From: Paenibacillus dendritiformis
Lineage (GTDB): Bacteria > Bacillota > Bacilli > Paenibacillales > Paenibacillaceae
Reading direction: 5' to 3'
NCBI RefSeq assembly: GCF_945605565.1
Contig: NZ_OX216966.1
Span: 1,733,501-1,797,500, forward strand
Length of the DNA: 64,000 nucleotides
Shown: positions 47,971-57,800 of the stretch, in pieces
Position numbering within the stretch: position 1 is the stretch's first letter
How the letters are laid out: each line of letters begins with the position of its first letter
Program-made: the position numbers and the translations under genes
The notes under the pieces: generated by a model
Seen by the model: the letters and a program-made list of their open reading frames with translations, nothing else
What the model was told of the DNA's origin: nothing
Databases searched by the model: none

Positions 47971-49463
47971 GCGTATCCCAATTATCTTATCAAAATGTGA
48001 GAATTGCCCCTTTTCCCCATATGCAGCTGTTGGACATGTCTATCGTGCAAGAGGTGAACGAGCATGGGAAGCTCACGTTCACGGGCCGAATGCCGGAGGA
48101 TCATAAGGACAATGATTTGTTCGCCATGAATGAGCAGACGCCGGTTCAAGTCGTGCAGATCACGGAGCAGGGCGAGGAGAGGGTCTTGTTCTCCGGCATT
48201 TTGTCGGAGATGCGGATCGAGAAGTCGCGGGACGTCTATTCCGTCTATGCGGAAGCGCTGACAAGCACGGTCATGCTCGATATCCGCGTGAAGAACCGGT
48301 CGTTCCAGGACGCCACGATGACCTACAACCAGCTCGTCCGCCATCTGGGCGGCGATTACTCGAATTACGACGTGAACTATACGTCGGAACAAAATCCTCC
48401 CCTCGGCGCCTTGGTCGTGCAGTACAAGGAAACGGACTGGGCCTTGCTGAAAAGATTGGCCTCCCGTCTCGATACGGTGGTCGTGCCGGCCGAGAACTTC
48501 AAGGATATCAAATTCAGCTTCGGCCTGCCGGATACCGGGGCGGTCAAGAAGCTGTCTCCTTCCAACTATGTCATTACGAAAAAGCTGGCCGACTATATGA
48601 GCTACCATAAAAATGTCCGCCGAAATGCGATGGAGAGCGATTTTATTTTCTATGAGATTACGACGGATCAATGGCTGCATCTGGGCGATGCCGTTGATTT
48701 CCAAGGGGCGCGGCTCTATGTCGGCAAGGCCGTGTCCACGATGGACCGGGGAAGCGTCAAGCACACCTACACCATTACGACCCGCAAAGGCTTGAACCGG
48801 CAATCGCCGTACAATGACGCGATCCGCGGCGCATCAATAGGCGGCACGGTGCTGGCCATTAACCGCGACAAGGTGAAGGTGCGGCTTGATATCGACAAGG
48901 AGCAGGATGCCGGCAAGGCCTGCTGGTTCCCGTATTCCACCGTCTATGCCTCCGCGGACGGCAGCGGCTGGTATTGCATGCCCGAGGCGGGCGACAGCGT
49001 CCGGGTGACGTTCCCGAGCGAGCGGGAGGAAGAGGCGTTCGCCATCAGCTCGGTCAACTCGTATGCGGGCGAACCGGGAGGAGCCGGATTGCAGGCTGGT
49101 CAAGGCGGCATGTCCGGCGGCGGAGCTGCGGGCGGGGGCTCGCAGGATCGGATGGGCGATCCGAATGTCCGGTATTTCCGTAACTCTTCGGGTATGGAGG
49201 TCACGCTGGCCCCCGGTCATGTGCTGATTTCCGCGAACAACGGCCAGGCGATGATTCGGCTTGCCCAGGACGGCTCGATTACGATCGCCGGGCAGAACGA
49301 GGTCTCGCTGACCTCCAAGGAGAACGTGACCATCCGGGCGGACAAGACGCTGATGATGACCGCAAGCGAGGAGATCGCGATCGAGAGCCAGAAAGGCGGC
49401 AAAATCGTGCTCAATAGCGGGGGAGACGCAGAGTTGAAAGGGAACAAAGTACTTACGAACTAG
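47967..49463 (+). CDS. VgrG-like spike protein (contractile injection system)
   Basis: A 498-residue VgrG/Pvc8-type protein. Residues 1-310 match the gp27-like part (FSGILSEMRIEKSRDVYSVY, then QYKETDWALLKRLASRLDTV). About 320-370 is the OB fold (GTVLAINRDKVKVRLDI, WFPYST). A Gly-rich linker at about 385-400 leads to a short gp5-like beta-helix (NGQAMIRLAQDGSITIAG, ...). It should form the tip of a tail-like injection machine. Start overlaps the DcrB-like stop (ATGA). Confidence 0.88.
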   Translation: MSVSQLSYQNVRIAPFPHMQLLDMSIVQEVNEHGKLTFTGRMPEDHKDNDLFAMNEQTPVQVVQITEQGEERVLFSGILSEMRIEKSRDVYSVYAEALTSTVMLDIRVKNRSFQDATMTYNQLVRHLGGDYSNYDVNYTSEQNPPLGALVVQYKETDWALLKRLASRLDTVVVPAENFKDIKFSFGLPDTGAVKKLSPSNYVITKKLADYMSYHKNVRRNAMESDFIFYEITTDQWLHLGDAVDFQGARLYVGKAVSTMDRGSVKHTYTITTRKGLNRQSPYNDAIRGASIGGTVLAINRDKVKVRLDIDKEQDAGKACWFPYSTVYASADGSGWYCMPEAGDSVRVTFPSEREEEAFAISSVNSYAGEPGGAGLQAGQGGMSGGGAAGGGSQDRMGDPNVRYFRNSSGMEVTLAPGHVLISANNGQAMIRLAQDGSITIAGQNEVSLTSKENVTIRADKTLMMTASEEIAIESQKGGKIVLNSGGDAELKGNKVLTN

Positions 49464-49503
49464 TGTGGCACTAAGGCGCTCCGCGCAGAAAGGGAGATTC
49501 GCC

Positions 49504-50649
49504 GTGACAAGAGATGAGGCGCTGCGGCATTGGATGGATACGGCCGTTGCCGCGAAGCGGTGGGAGTACATGCATGCGCTGCACCAGATCGTGATGAGGG
49601 ACAGAGAGAGGCTGGCGGCGGAATTCACCGCGTCGTTCAAGCAACTATGCCGTCACATTCGGCGCATGCAGGACGAGAAGCGCAAAGGAAAAATCAAATA
49701 CATTCATTACTCCGCGCTGCGGAGCCGCCTCTTGAGCGGCGATCACCGCTGCCGGATTGATGCGTATGACAGGCAGTGGTATGCGGATGCCGAGGACTGT
49801 TCCGCCGAATATGATGCAGGTTGGGCGTTTGGCCGCCTGGACGAGTTCACGCGCGCTATTGCGGATCAGGGGAAAAGGTACGTTGGCAAGGTGATGCCGG
49901 CCGATGTGGAGGCGGTCATGCGGAGCGAGGCCGTCTGGTATACGGCATACCTCGTCAAGCTGGCCCGCCATGCGGTAAGAGAGGCGGTTCGCAGCGACGA
50001 GTTCGCCGCCATCGACAAGGAAGACGAGCTGTATATTATGGTCGGCGAATACAAGGACCGGAGCGAACTGGTCTATCGCTATGAGGTCCGGGAGAAGGAC
50101 GGCCGCGAGCTGCGGGAGATGCTCTCCGCGGGCCAGCGGAGCGAATATGTCTATGAAGTATTCAGCGGGACGGATCTGAGCGGGATGTATTTCTCTTTGC
50201 TTAACTTCAGCTACGCGAATCTGTCCGCAAGTACGCTGGCCGGCAATGCCATCTGGGGCTGCGCGTTCATCGGCGCGGACTTCCGCGGGGCCAATCTGGA
50301 AGGAGTAGATATGAACCGCAGCATCGTGCATGGGGCGAGCTTCAAGGAGGCGAACCTGCGGAACGCGAGTCTGGAGCATATTCAGGGAGGACTGTCCTTC
50401 CCGGTGCCGGAGGAGCTTCATATTCCGCCCTTCATGGAGACGAGCTTCCAGGATGCCAATCTGGAACATGCGAGCTTCCGCGGGGCCGATCTGCGGGGGG
50501 CGGATTTCCGGGGCGCGGCTTTAAGGGAGGCATGCTTCACCGATGCGGAGCTGGAAGGCGCGATATTTGCGGCCGAGGACGTGAGGCAACTCGGCTTGAG
50601 CGAGCGGCAGCTCGGGGGCATTGTGATTGCCGAAGCGTGCCGAGCCTGA
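49504..50649 (+). CDS. Pentapeptide-repeat protein of the VgrG/Rhs locus
   Basis: A 381-residue protein. The N-terminal 225 residues are helical and charged. From about 226 come pentapeptide repeats of the A(D/N)LXX type (FIGADFRGANLEGVDM, FKEANLRNASLEHI, FRGADLRGADFRGAAL). Such proteins accompany T6SS/VgrG effectors as adaptors. GTG 49504 follows GGGAG; a longer GTG at 49465 lacks one. Confidence 0.75.
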   Translation: MTRDEALRHWMDTAVAAKRWEYMHALHQIVMRDRERLAAEFTASFKQLCRHIRRMQDEKRKGKIKYIHYSALRSRLLSGDHRCRIDAYDRQWYADAEDCSAEYDAGWAFGRLDEFTRAIADQGKRYVGKVMPADVEAVMRSEAVWYTAYLVKLARHAVREAVRSDEFAAIDKEDELYIMVGEYKDRSELVYRYEVREKDGRELREMLSAGQRSEYVYEVFSGTDLSGMYFSLLNFSYANLSASTLAGNAIWGCAFIGADFRGANLEGVDMNRSIVHGASFKEANLRNASLEHIQGGLSFPVPEELHIPPFMETSFQDANLEHASFRGADLRGADFRGAALREACFTDAELEGAIFAAEDVRQLGLSERQLGGIVIAEACRA

Positions 50650-50717
50650 TTCGGCGTGATGCAGCGGGGGAATACGAGTGATCATGAGTGATCAATGGAT
50701 AGGAAGCGGGAGGTCAT

Positions 50718-51287
50718 ATGGACTATTTCATCATTGCGCAGGATGAGAGCGCGGATCAGCAGTTTCGCTTCGCCGGCTTGAAGTCGACGAATAAGATCAT
50801 CGAGGTGACGCCGGATCAGGCGGATGACATTCAGGACATTACCATCGTGTTCGTCCAGGGCCAGGCCGACAGCGTCTACCCCGATTATATCGGCAAGCCG
50901 GTCGTGCTGGTGGCGGATGAGGTGAAAAAAGTGCTGGAACTGCATGATCCGAAGCTGGTGTTCAAGTGCGCCATCCTGTCGGACCCGAAGCACAGCATGC
51001 AGAAGGTATATTGGCTCCTGCTGCTGCCGAGGGTCGACTGCTTGTCGGAGCGGACGGAGTTCCAGAAGACGAGCGCGGTCAAGCGCATCGTCATCGATCA
51101 GGCGAAGGCTGCCGGACATGCTATTTTCCGGGTTCAAGGCTTGCTGGAGAAGCATGTCTTTATCCCTCTCGATGTGGCCGAAAGTCTGCTGCGAAGGGAG
51201 CTGCTGGGGATTCGGCTGGAGAAGGTGGAGCATGATCGTGGAGATTCGGACATATCCCAATCGGAGGCATTCAGTTCGCAAGTGTGA
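50718..51287 (+). CDS. Imm11/DUF1629-like protein
   Basis: A 189-residue protein. KPVVLVADEVKKVLELHDPK and the C-terminal pattern IFRVQGLLEKHVFIPLDVAE followed by LLRRELLGIRLEKV resemble Imm11 (MXAN_0049-type, DUF1629) immunity proteins. It sits before, not after, the Rhs gene, so it may protect against a toxin no longer present or serve as a structural adaptor. No signal peptide. Confidence 0.62.
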   Translation: MDYFIIAQDESADQQFRFAGLKSTNKIIEVTPDQADDIQDITIVFVQGQADSVYPDYIGKPVVLVADEVKKVLELHDPKLVFKCAILSDPKHSMQKVYWLLLLPRVDCLSERTEFQKTSAVKRIVIDQAKAAGHAIFRVQGLLEKHVFIPLDVAESLLRRELLGIRLEKVEHDRGDSDISQSEAFSSQV

Positions 51288-51334
51288 TTGCTAACCGGAG
51301 CGTTCAATAGACCGGACAATAAGGAGGAATAGAC

Positions 51335-51844
51335 ATGCATGAAATGATGGCGGACGGCGGAGGCGGCGAGGGTCAGGCCGAGCCGAAATATGTGGTGCAC
51401 GGCGCCTTCTGCGCCTGCAGCCAGGGAACGCGTCCCGCTCGGCTCATTGTCCCGGCGAGCCACGGGGATTACATCCATGATCAGCCGCAATTGAATGTGG
51501 AGGATCAGGTGCCGATGGTCAATATCCGGCCGTTCGGACTATGTCAGAGCACGCAGAACCCTGCGGTGCAGGCCGTCATCGACGCGCTGCCGCCGATGCC
51601 GAAGCAGGAGGAGGCCGGGTGGTTCGCCAGCCTGTTCATCAAGAAGGAGGCTCCGCCGCCGGAAGAGGTTCCGGCGCCCGTATGCGTAGCGATGTGCGTG
51701 CCCAATGTGACGCCGGGGATGCTCTGGCAATCGGGCAAGGAGAACGTATTGGTCGAGGGTGCGCCCGCGCTGCTGAGCGACGGATGGATTACTTGCGCAT
51801 ACGGGGGCCTCATCACGATCGTGCACGACGGGCAAAGGGAATAG
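51335..51844 (+). CDS. DUF4280 PAAR-like spike tip protein
   Basis: A 169-residue DUF4280 protein: KYVVHGAFCACSQGTRPARL, HGDYIHDQPQLNVEDQVPMV, NIRPFGLCQSTQNP, and the late PALLSDGWITCAYGG. DUF4280 is the PAAR-like cone that caps VgrG spikes. Conserved Cys residues could bind a metal. A Pro/Glu-rich insert (about 105-125) is unusual. RBS AAGGAGG, 22 bp before the fused VgrG-Rhs gene. Confidence 0.85.
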   Translation: MHEMMADGGGGEGQAEPKYVVHGAFCACSQGTRPARLIVPASHGDYIHDQPQLNVEDQVPMVNIRPFGLCQSTQNPAVQAVIDALPPMPKQEEAGWFASLFIKKEAPPPEEVPAPVCVAMCVPNVTPGMLWQSGKENVLVEGAPALLSDGWITCAYGGLITIVHDGQRE

Positions 51845-51866
51845 AACCTCGAGGAGGGGGAAGAGG

Positions 51867-54800
51867 ATGAGGATTCGTTACGGGGGAGTAATCCTCGAAC
51901 TCCCGGTTGAGCTTCAACGCCTGACCGGGCTTGTCTTAACGAGAGAGGTCAATGAACATATCCAGCTTCAGTTCAGCGCCATCATCCCGGAAGAGAAGAA
52001 GGACAGTTATATTCATGAACTCGGGTACGGCTCGCCGATTATCGCCTACCGGGAGCTGGAGGAAGTGGAGGATAGCGGCGAACCGGACGGCGGGAGCCGG
52101 CAAGGGGAAGTGTTGTTCCAAGGCCTGATCCGTCAGCTGGATATCCAGTGCGTACGCGGCGTGTACACGCTCCAGGCTGAAGCCTGTTCCTATACGTGGG
52201 CGATGGACATCGAGCGCAAGCGGCGCTCGTTCCAGCGGGTCGATATGACCTATGCCGATGTGATTGAGCAGGTGCTGCAGGACTATCCGCATGCCAATAT
52301 GCAGGATCATGCGTCGAATCACGCCCGGATTGGCGGGCTTATTATGCAGTATGACGAGACCGATTGGCAGTTCATCAAGCGGCTGGCTTCGCATTTCGGC
52401 GCTGTCGTGGTGCCGGATGCGGCTTCGGGAAGCGCACGCTTCTCGCTTGGCGTATCCGCAGATCGGGAACCAATTGAAGTTAGCGATGCGCAATATGTCA
52501 TCCGGAACGACTTCCGCCGCAGCCTGCTGGCCCGGACGAACGAGAATCCGGAGCTGCAGGAGACCGACTTCATCAGCTTCGAGATGGACACGCCGCTCTG
52601 GCTTCCGCTGGGGGGACGCGTCAGCTTCGCCCGGAGGCCGTTCGTTATCCGCGCCGCCACATCAGCCGTGCGGGACGGCCTTCTACGCCACACGTATACG
52701 TTCTGCACCGCCGATGGCGTCAGACAAGGCTATCAGTCCAATTCGCGGATCCAAGGCTTGTCGCTGGACGGGACGATCACGGACATCTCGCGCAACCGCA
52801 TCCGGGTCCAGCTTGCCATCGATTCCGCCCAGGCGAAGGGCGATACATGCTGGTTCCCTTATTCGACGGGGATCGATAACCAGATCTCGTATCTGATGCC
52901 GAAGCCGGGCTCGGGTGTCAAGCTGCATTTCCCGACGGTGAATGAGAGAGAAGCGATTGCGATCGGCTCGGTCAGGAAGGGGGGCGAGGCGAGCAAGTAC
53001 GGGCATAAGCAGTCCGACCCGAAGGTGCGATCTTTAACGACTGATACGGGCAAGGAAATGAAGCTGACCGGACAGGATATCGTCTTCAGCGCTAATGACG
53101 AGGGCAGCATCAAGGTGCGCCTGTCCGGGGACGGCACCGTAGAGATCGCTGCGGACACCGATCTGTACCTCAGCGCCGCAACCGCTGTGGCGATCGGGGC
53201 CAGCGAGAGCGCTGCGGCGGAAGCGGGAGCGGCCGTGCCGAAGCGAATCTCGATCTCGGCGGGGGAAGATGTGTTCATCAGCCGGAGTCCGGGGGAATAT
53301 GTCGATCCGGCGCATGCGATCGCTATCCAGGATTCGACCTATGTGCAAGGAGCGAAGATTATCTATCTGGGCGAGCCCGGCGAACCGCCTGCCGAGACCT
53401 TCGACGACAGCGCGCAGCTGGCCGAGGACGCCAAGCTGATGGAGGAGGTCAACGCTCAGGCGCTGGCCTATCGCGAGGCGTGCATTGCCAAGGCAGAGGC
53501 GGCGAAGAGCAAGTTCGGGTTCGGCGCCATCGCCTTGGTGGTCGGCGTCGTCGCGGTAGCGGTCGCCACGGTTGCGACCGGAGGCGCCGCACTGCCGCTT
53601 ATCGTCGGCGCCGCCGGTGCCGTCTCGGCCGTCGTGGGCGCGAGCGAGATCGCGGAGGGCCGGGAGGATTTCGCCAAGGCTCAGGTCGGCGATCTGAGCA
53701 AATCGTACAATTTCATGCGGGATACGGTGCTCGGCGGCGACGAGGAACTGTACAATATCGTCAAATACGGTTCGGTCACCATCTCCGTGCTGGGCGGGGG
53801 CTTCATGCTCGGGGGCACGACCTTGTTGGCAGGCGGTGTGACCGGGGGAACGATGAGTGCGGGGATAACGGCGATATTTGATCCGTACCAGCCATTGGAC
53901 GGCACCTTCAGTTGGAAAGCCATGGCCGGGCATTATTTGCAGAGCTTCTATAACGGGGCCTTGGCCGGAACGCTCTCGGCCGGCGTGTTGAAGGGCGTTC
54001 CGTGCGGGGCCGGTCCGCTCACCCAGTTCGGCGGCAGATATAGTGCAAGCTTCGTGGCTTCAAGCGTGCTCGATATCAGCAATTCCGGCGATGTGAATTT
54101 CCGGAACAATGCGGTAAGCAGCGTATTCGGCGCGGCGTTCTCCTTTCTGGGGGGGAAAAGCCGTATCGGCCGCTACGGTGCGTCCGTCACCGGGGATATG
54201 GCCGGGGGTTCGGCGATTCAGCTTCTGCAGAACGGGACCATCGACAAGGATACTTTCTTCGACCAGTTGAAAAAATCCCTCGTGAGCAATATCGGAAATC
54301 TGGTGACGAAGGGAGACCCGATTGATGTCGCCAAAGGCCGGTTCTATCTGCAGGCGACCGATCTGGTCGTGCACGATATCGGCGGTACGTTGGAGCTGAC
54401 GCGCAGCTTCAATGCGCATAACCCGTTCGTGGGCATGCTGGGCAAAGGCTGGCTCAGTTCGCTGGAGAGCTCGGTGACCCGGGTGGAGGATCGCGCCTTC
54501 CTTATCTGCATGGACGGCCATTATGAGAGCTTCATCCTCCAGGATGGCGAATGGCGCAATGAACGGTCGGGCGCTCTTGAATACCGATTAGTCGAGGAGC
54601 CGCGCAGAGGGAGATATGTCGTCAAGCATCAACGATACACGTATGTCTATGACGGGTCGACCGGACGGCTGGTCTCGTACAGCGACGGCAACGGCAACCG
54701 GACGACGCTGGAATATGACGATCAAGGCCTGCGCTCGTTGACGACGCCAGGCGGCAAGGAGCTTGCTTTTACTTGCAGGAATGGCAAGCTCGCGGCGATC

Positions 54801-57800
54801 ACGGACAATATCGGGCGCACGGTCCACTACCGGTATGCGGGCGATTTGCTGGCCGGGGTAACCTACCCGAACAAGGGCGAGGTCACCTACGCCTATGATA
54901 GCGAAGGGCGTCTCACTTCGATTACAGATCAGAACGGCCATACCTATGTGCGCAATGAGTATGACAGCGCCGATCGGGTCATTCGCCAGTATGATGGTGA
55001 GGGCCATGTCGCGGATATCGTCTACGACGAGCGGGCCCGGATGACGACCTTTACGTTTCATGCCACCGGCGTCGTGGAGACGTACAAATACAACCGCGAT
55101 TATTTGGTTACGGAAGTGCACTACGATGACGGCACGCAGGAAGCCTACACCTACGATGCCTGGCAGAACAAGGACAGCCACACGGCCGCCAACGGCACCG
55201 TCACGCGCTGGGTGTACGATGCCTATGGCCATTTGCTGGAGGAGATTCGGCCTGACGGCACGAAGGTGGAGCACCAGTACGACGAAGACGGGAACCGGAT
55301 TCGCACGGCGACGACCGGTGGCAGCGAGACTCGCTACGCCTACGATGCCCGGGGCAATCTGCTGGAGGAACGGGTGCGGATCGACGACACGAATGAATCC
55401 GTCACCGCTTATGAGTATGATGAATTCGGACGGCTGATCCGCCGGATCGATCCGATGGGCCAAGTGACAACGTTCCAGCATGAGGTAAAGCATACGGATG
55501 CGCCGACCTTCGTACAGGATGCGGAAGGCCAGCAGTTCAAGTATGGCTATGACGCCGCGGCCCGGATGACGAGCATTACGACCTCCTACGGCACGGTGGA
55601 GATCGCCTACAATGTGCTGAACCAGCGGACGCGCATCATCGATGCGGCCGGCAACACGACGGCGCTGTTCTATGATCCGATGGGCAATTTGATCAAAAAA
55701 GTGCTGCCGAACGACTATGTGGAGCGCTTGGGCAACGGCAACGGAACAGAATATCGCTACGACTTCATGGACCGCCTCATTCGGACGACGGATCCGATGC
55801 AGAACGAGCAGCGGGTCATGTACGATATCCATGACAATCTGGTGAAGGCCGTCCATCCGAACGAATATAGCCGGGCGGAGGATGACGGGGCCGGGGTCGA
55901 ATATGAATACGATCACCGGAACCGCCGCATTCGGACCTTGTTCCCGGACGGCGGCATCGCCCGCACGAAGTATGATGCCGTCGGCAATATCATCAAGACG
56001 ATCGATCCGGAACGGTATGATCCCGAGACTGATGACGGTCCGGGCACCGAGTATTTCTATGATGCGATGAACCGCCTCGTTCAGATTTCCGATCCGGAGG
56101 GCCATGTCATCAAGCGCTTCTTGTATGACGAGGAAGGCAGAGTCGTCAAAATGATCGATGCCCGCGGGTGGCTAAGCGGCGAGACGGACGAAGAGCGCTT
56201 CGGCACGCTATATGCCTACAACCGGGCCGGCTGGCCAATCGAGAAGCGGGAGCCGGTCGAAGCCGAGGGCGGGGAGATCCTGTACAAGCTTACCTTGAAC
56301 CGATACGACCAGGCCGGCCGTCTCGTGGAAGAGAGGCGGACGGCGGAGCATGTCGGGGCGACCGGATATGCGAGCCGATACCATCGCATTCGCTATCGGC
56401 ATGACAAGTTGGGCCGGGTCGTCCTCGTCGAGGATGATACGGGAGCCGAGATCCGCTACACCTATGATTGCCTCAATCAGCTTACGTCCGAGCGGCGCAA
56501 GCTGAGCGAACAGAAGGAACAGACCACCCGCTATGAGTACAACGCGGTCGGGCTGCTAGAACGCAAGATCGATCTGATCGATGCGGAAGATCTGGCAGAG
56601 GGCCGTTCCTTCAACGGAAGCGAGGATAAGATCGCCGCTGTGACCTCCTATCGCTATGACCGGAACGGCAATATGATCAAGCTGGTCACGCCGGAAGGCT
56701 ATGAGACCGAGATCAGCTACGATCGGGCCGATCGCATCATTCAGATTAGCCGCCGGGAACGTCAGGACAGCAAGGCGCGGAGCGTCTACTTCAAGTATGA
56801 CCGTGCGGGCAACGTGCTGGAGGAGACGGATACGAACGGCAACCGCGTGGCCTACAGCTATGATCTGATGAACCGACTCATCCGCACGACAGGCAAGCGG
56901 GGCGAGACGACGCGCCTGTTCTATGACAAAACGGGACAGCTCATCAAGCAAGTATCGCCAAATCAGTATAATCCGCTTAAGGATGACGGCGACGGTACTA
57001 CATACCGTTATGATGCGTTGAACCGGCTGATCGAGGTTCGCGATGCCTACGGTCAGATCGTGGAGCAGAACCGTTATAATCAGGCGGGCGAGTTGATCCG
57101 AAAGCTGAGCGAAGGCATTGGCGTGGAATATACGTATACCATCGGCGGACGGGTGAAGCAGATTCGCACCGCGGAGGCTGCAGCGCGCGGCAAGGTAAGC
57201 CAGGAGTACACGTACGACGCGCTCGGCAATATTACCGGCATCGTGGACGGCGAAGGGAACAGGACGCGCCACAGCCTGGACGCATGGGGCAATATCCGGG
57301 TGCTTACCCGAGCGGATGGAAGCGAAGAGCGGTATAGCTACGACCGTGCAGGAAATATCATTAGCTCCACGGACGCCAACGGCCATACGACCTTGTACCG
57401 CTACAACAGTCTGGGCAAGCTGGCGGCGGTGGAGGATCCGTCGCAGCAGCATATTGAGTACCAATATGACCGCCAGGGCCGCCTGACGCGGCAGATCGAT
57501 CGCAACGAGCGGGTTATCGAGTATGCGTACAATTTCGACGACCAACTGGTGAAGCGAAGAGAAGCCGCAGGAGGCGCGGAAGAGATCTGCGTCTACAACG
57601 AGGATGGCACGCTGCGAACGGCCGGCAATGATCGGATGCGGTATGACTATACGTACACGCCGGACGGCAGACTGGCGACGAAGTATATAAGCGAACCGCC
57701 GCTTGGCATCCGCCGCAAGGGCGATTGGGCCGGATCGCCTCCGTTCGCGGACCCGTTGACAAGTGTCGGAGCGAATGGAGCGGCCGCACCTCAATCTTGG

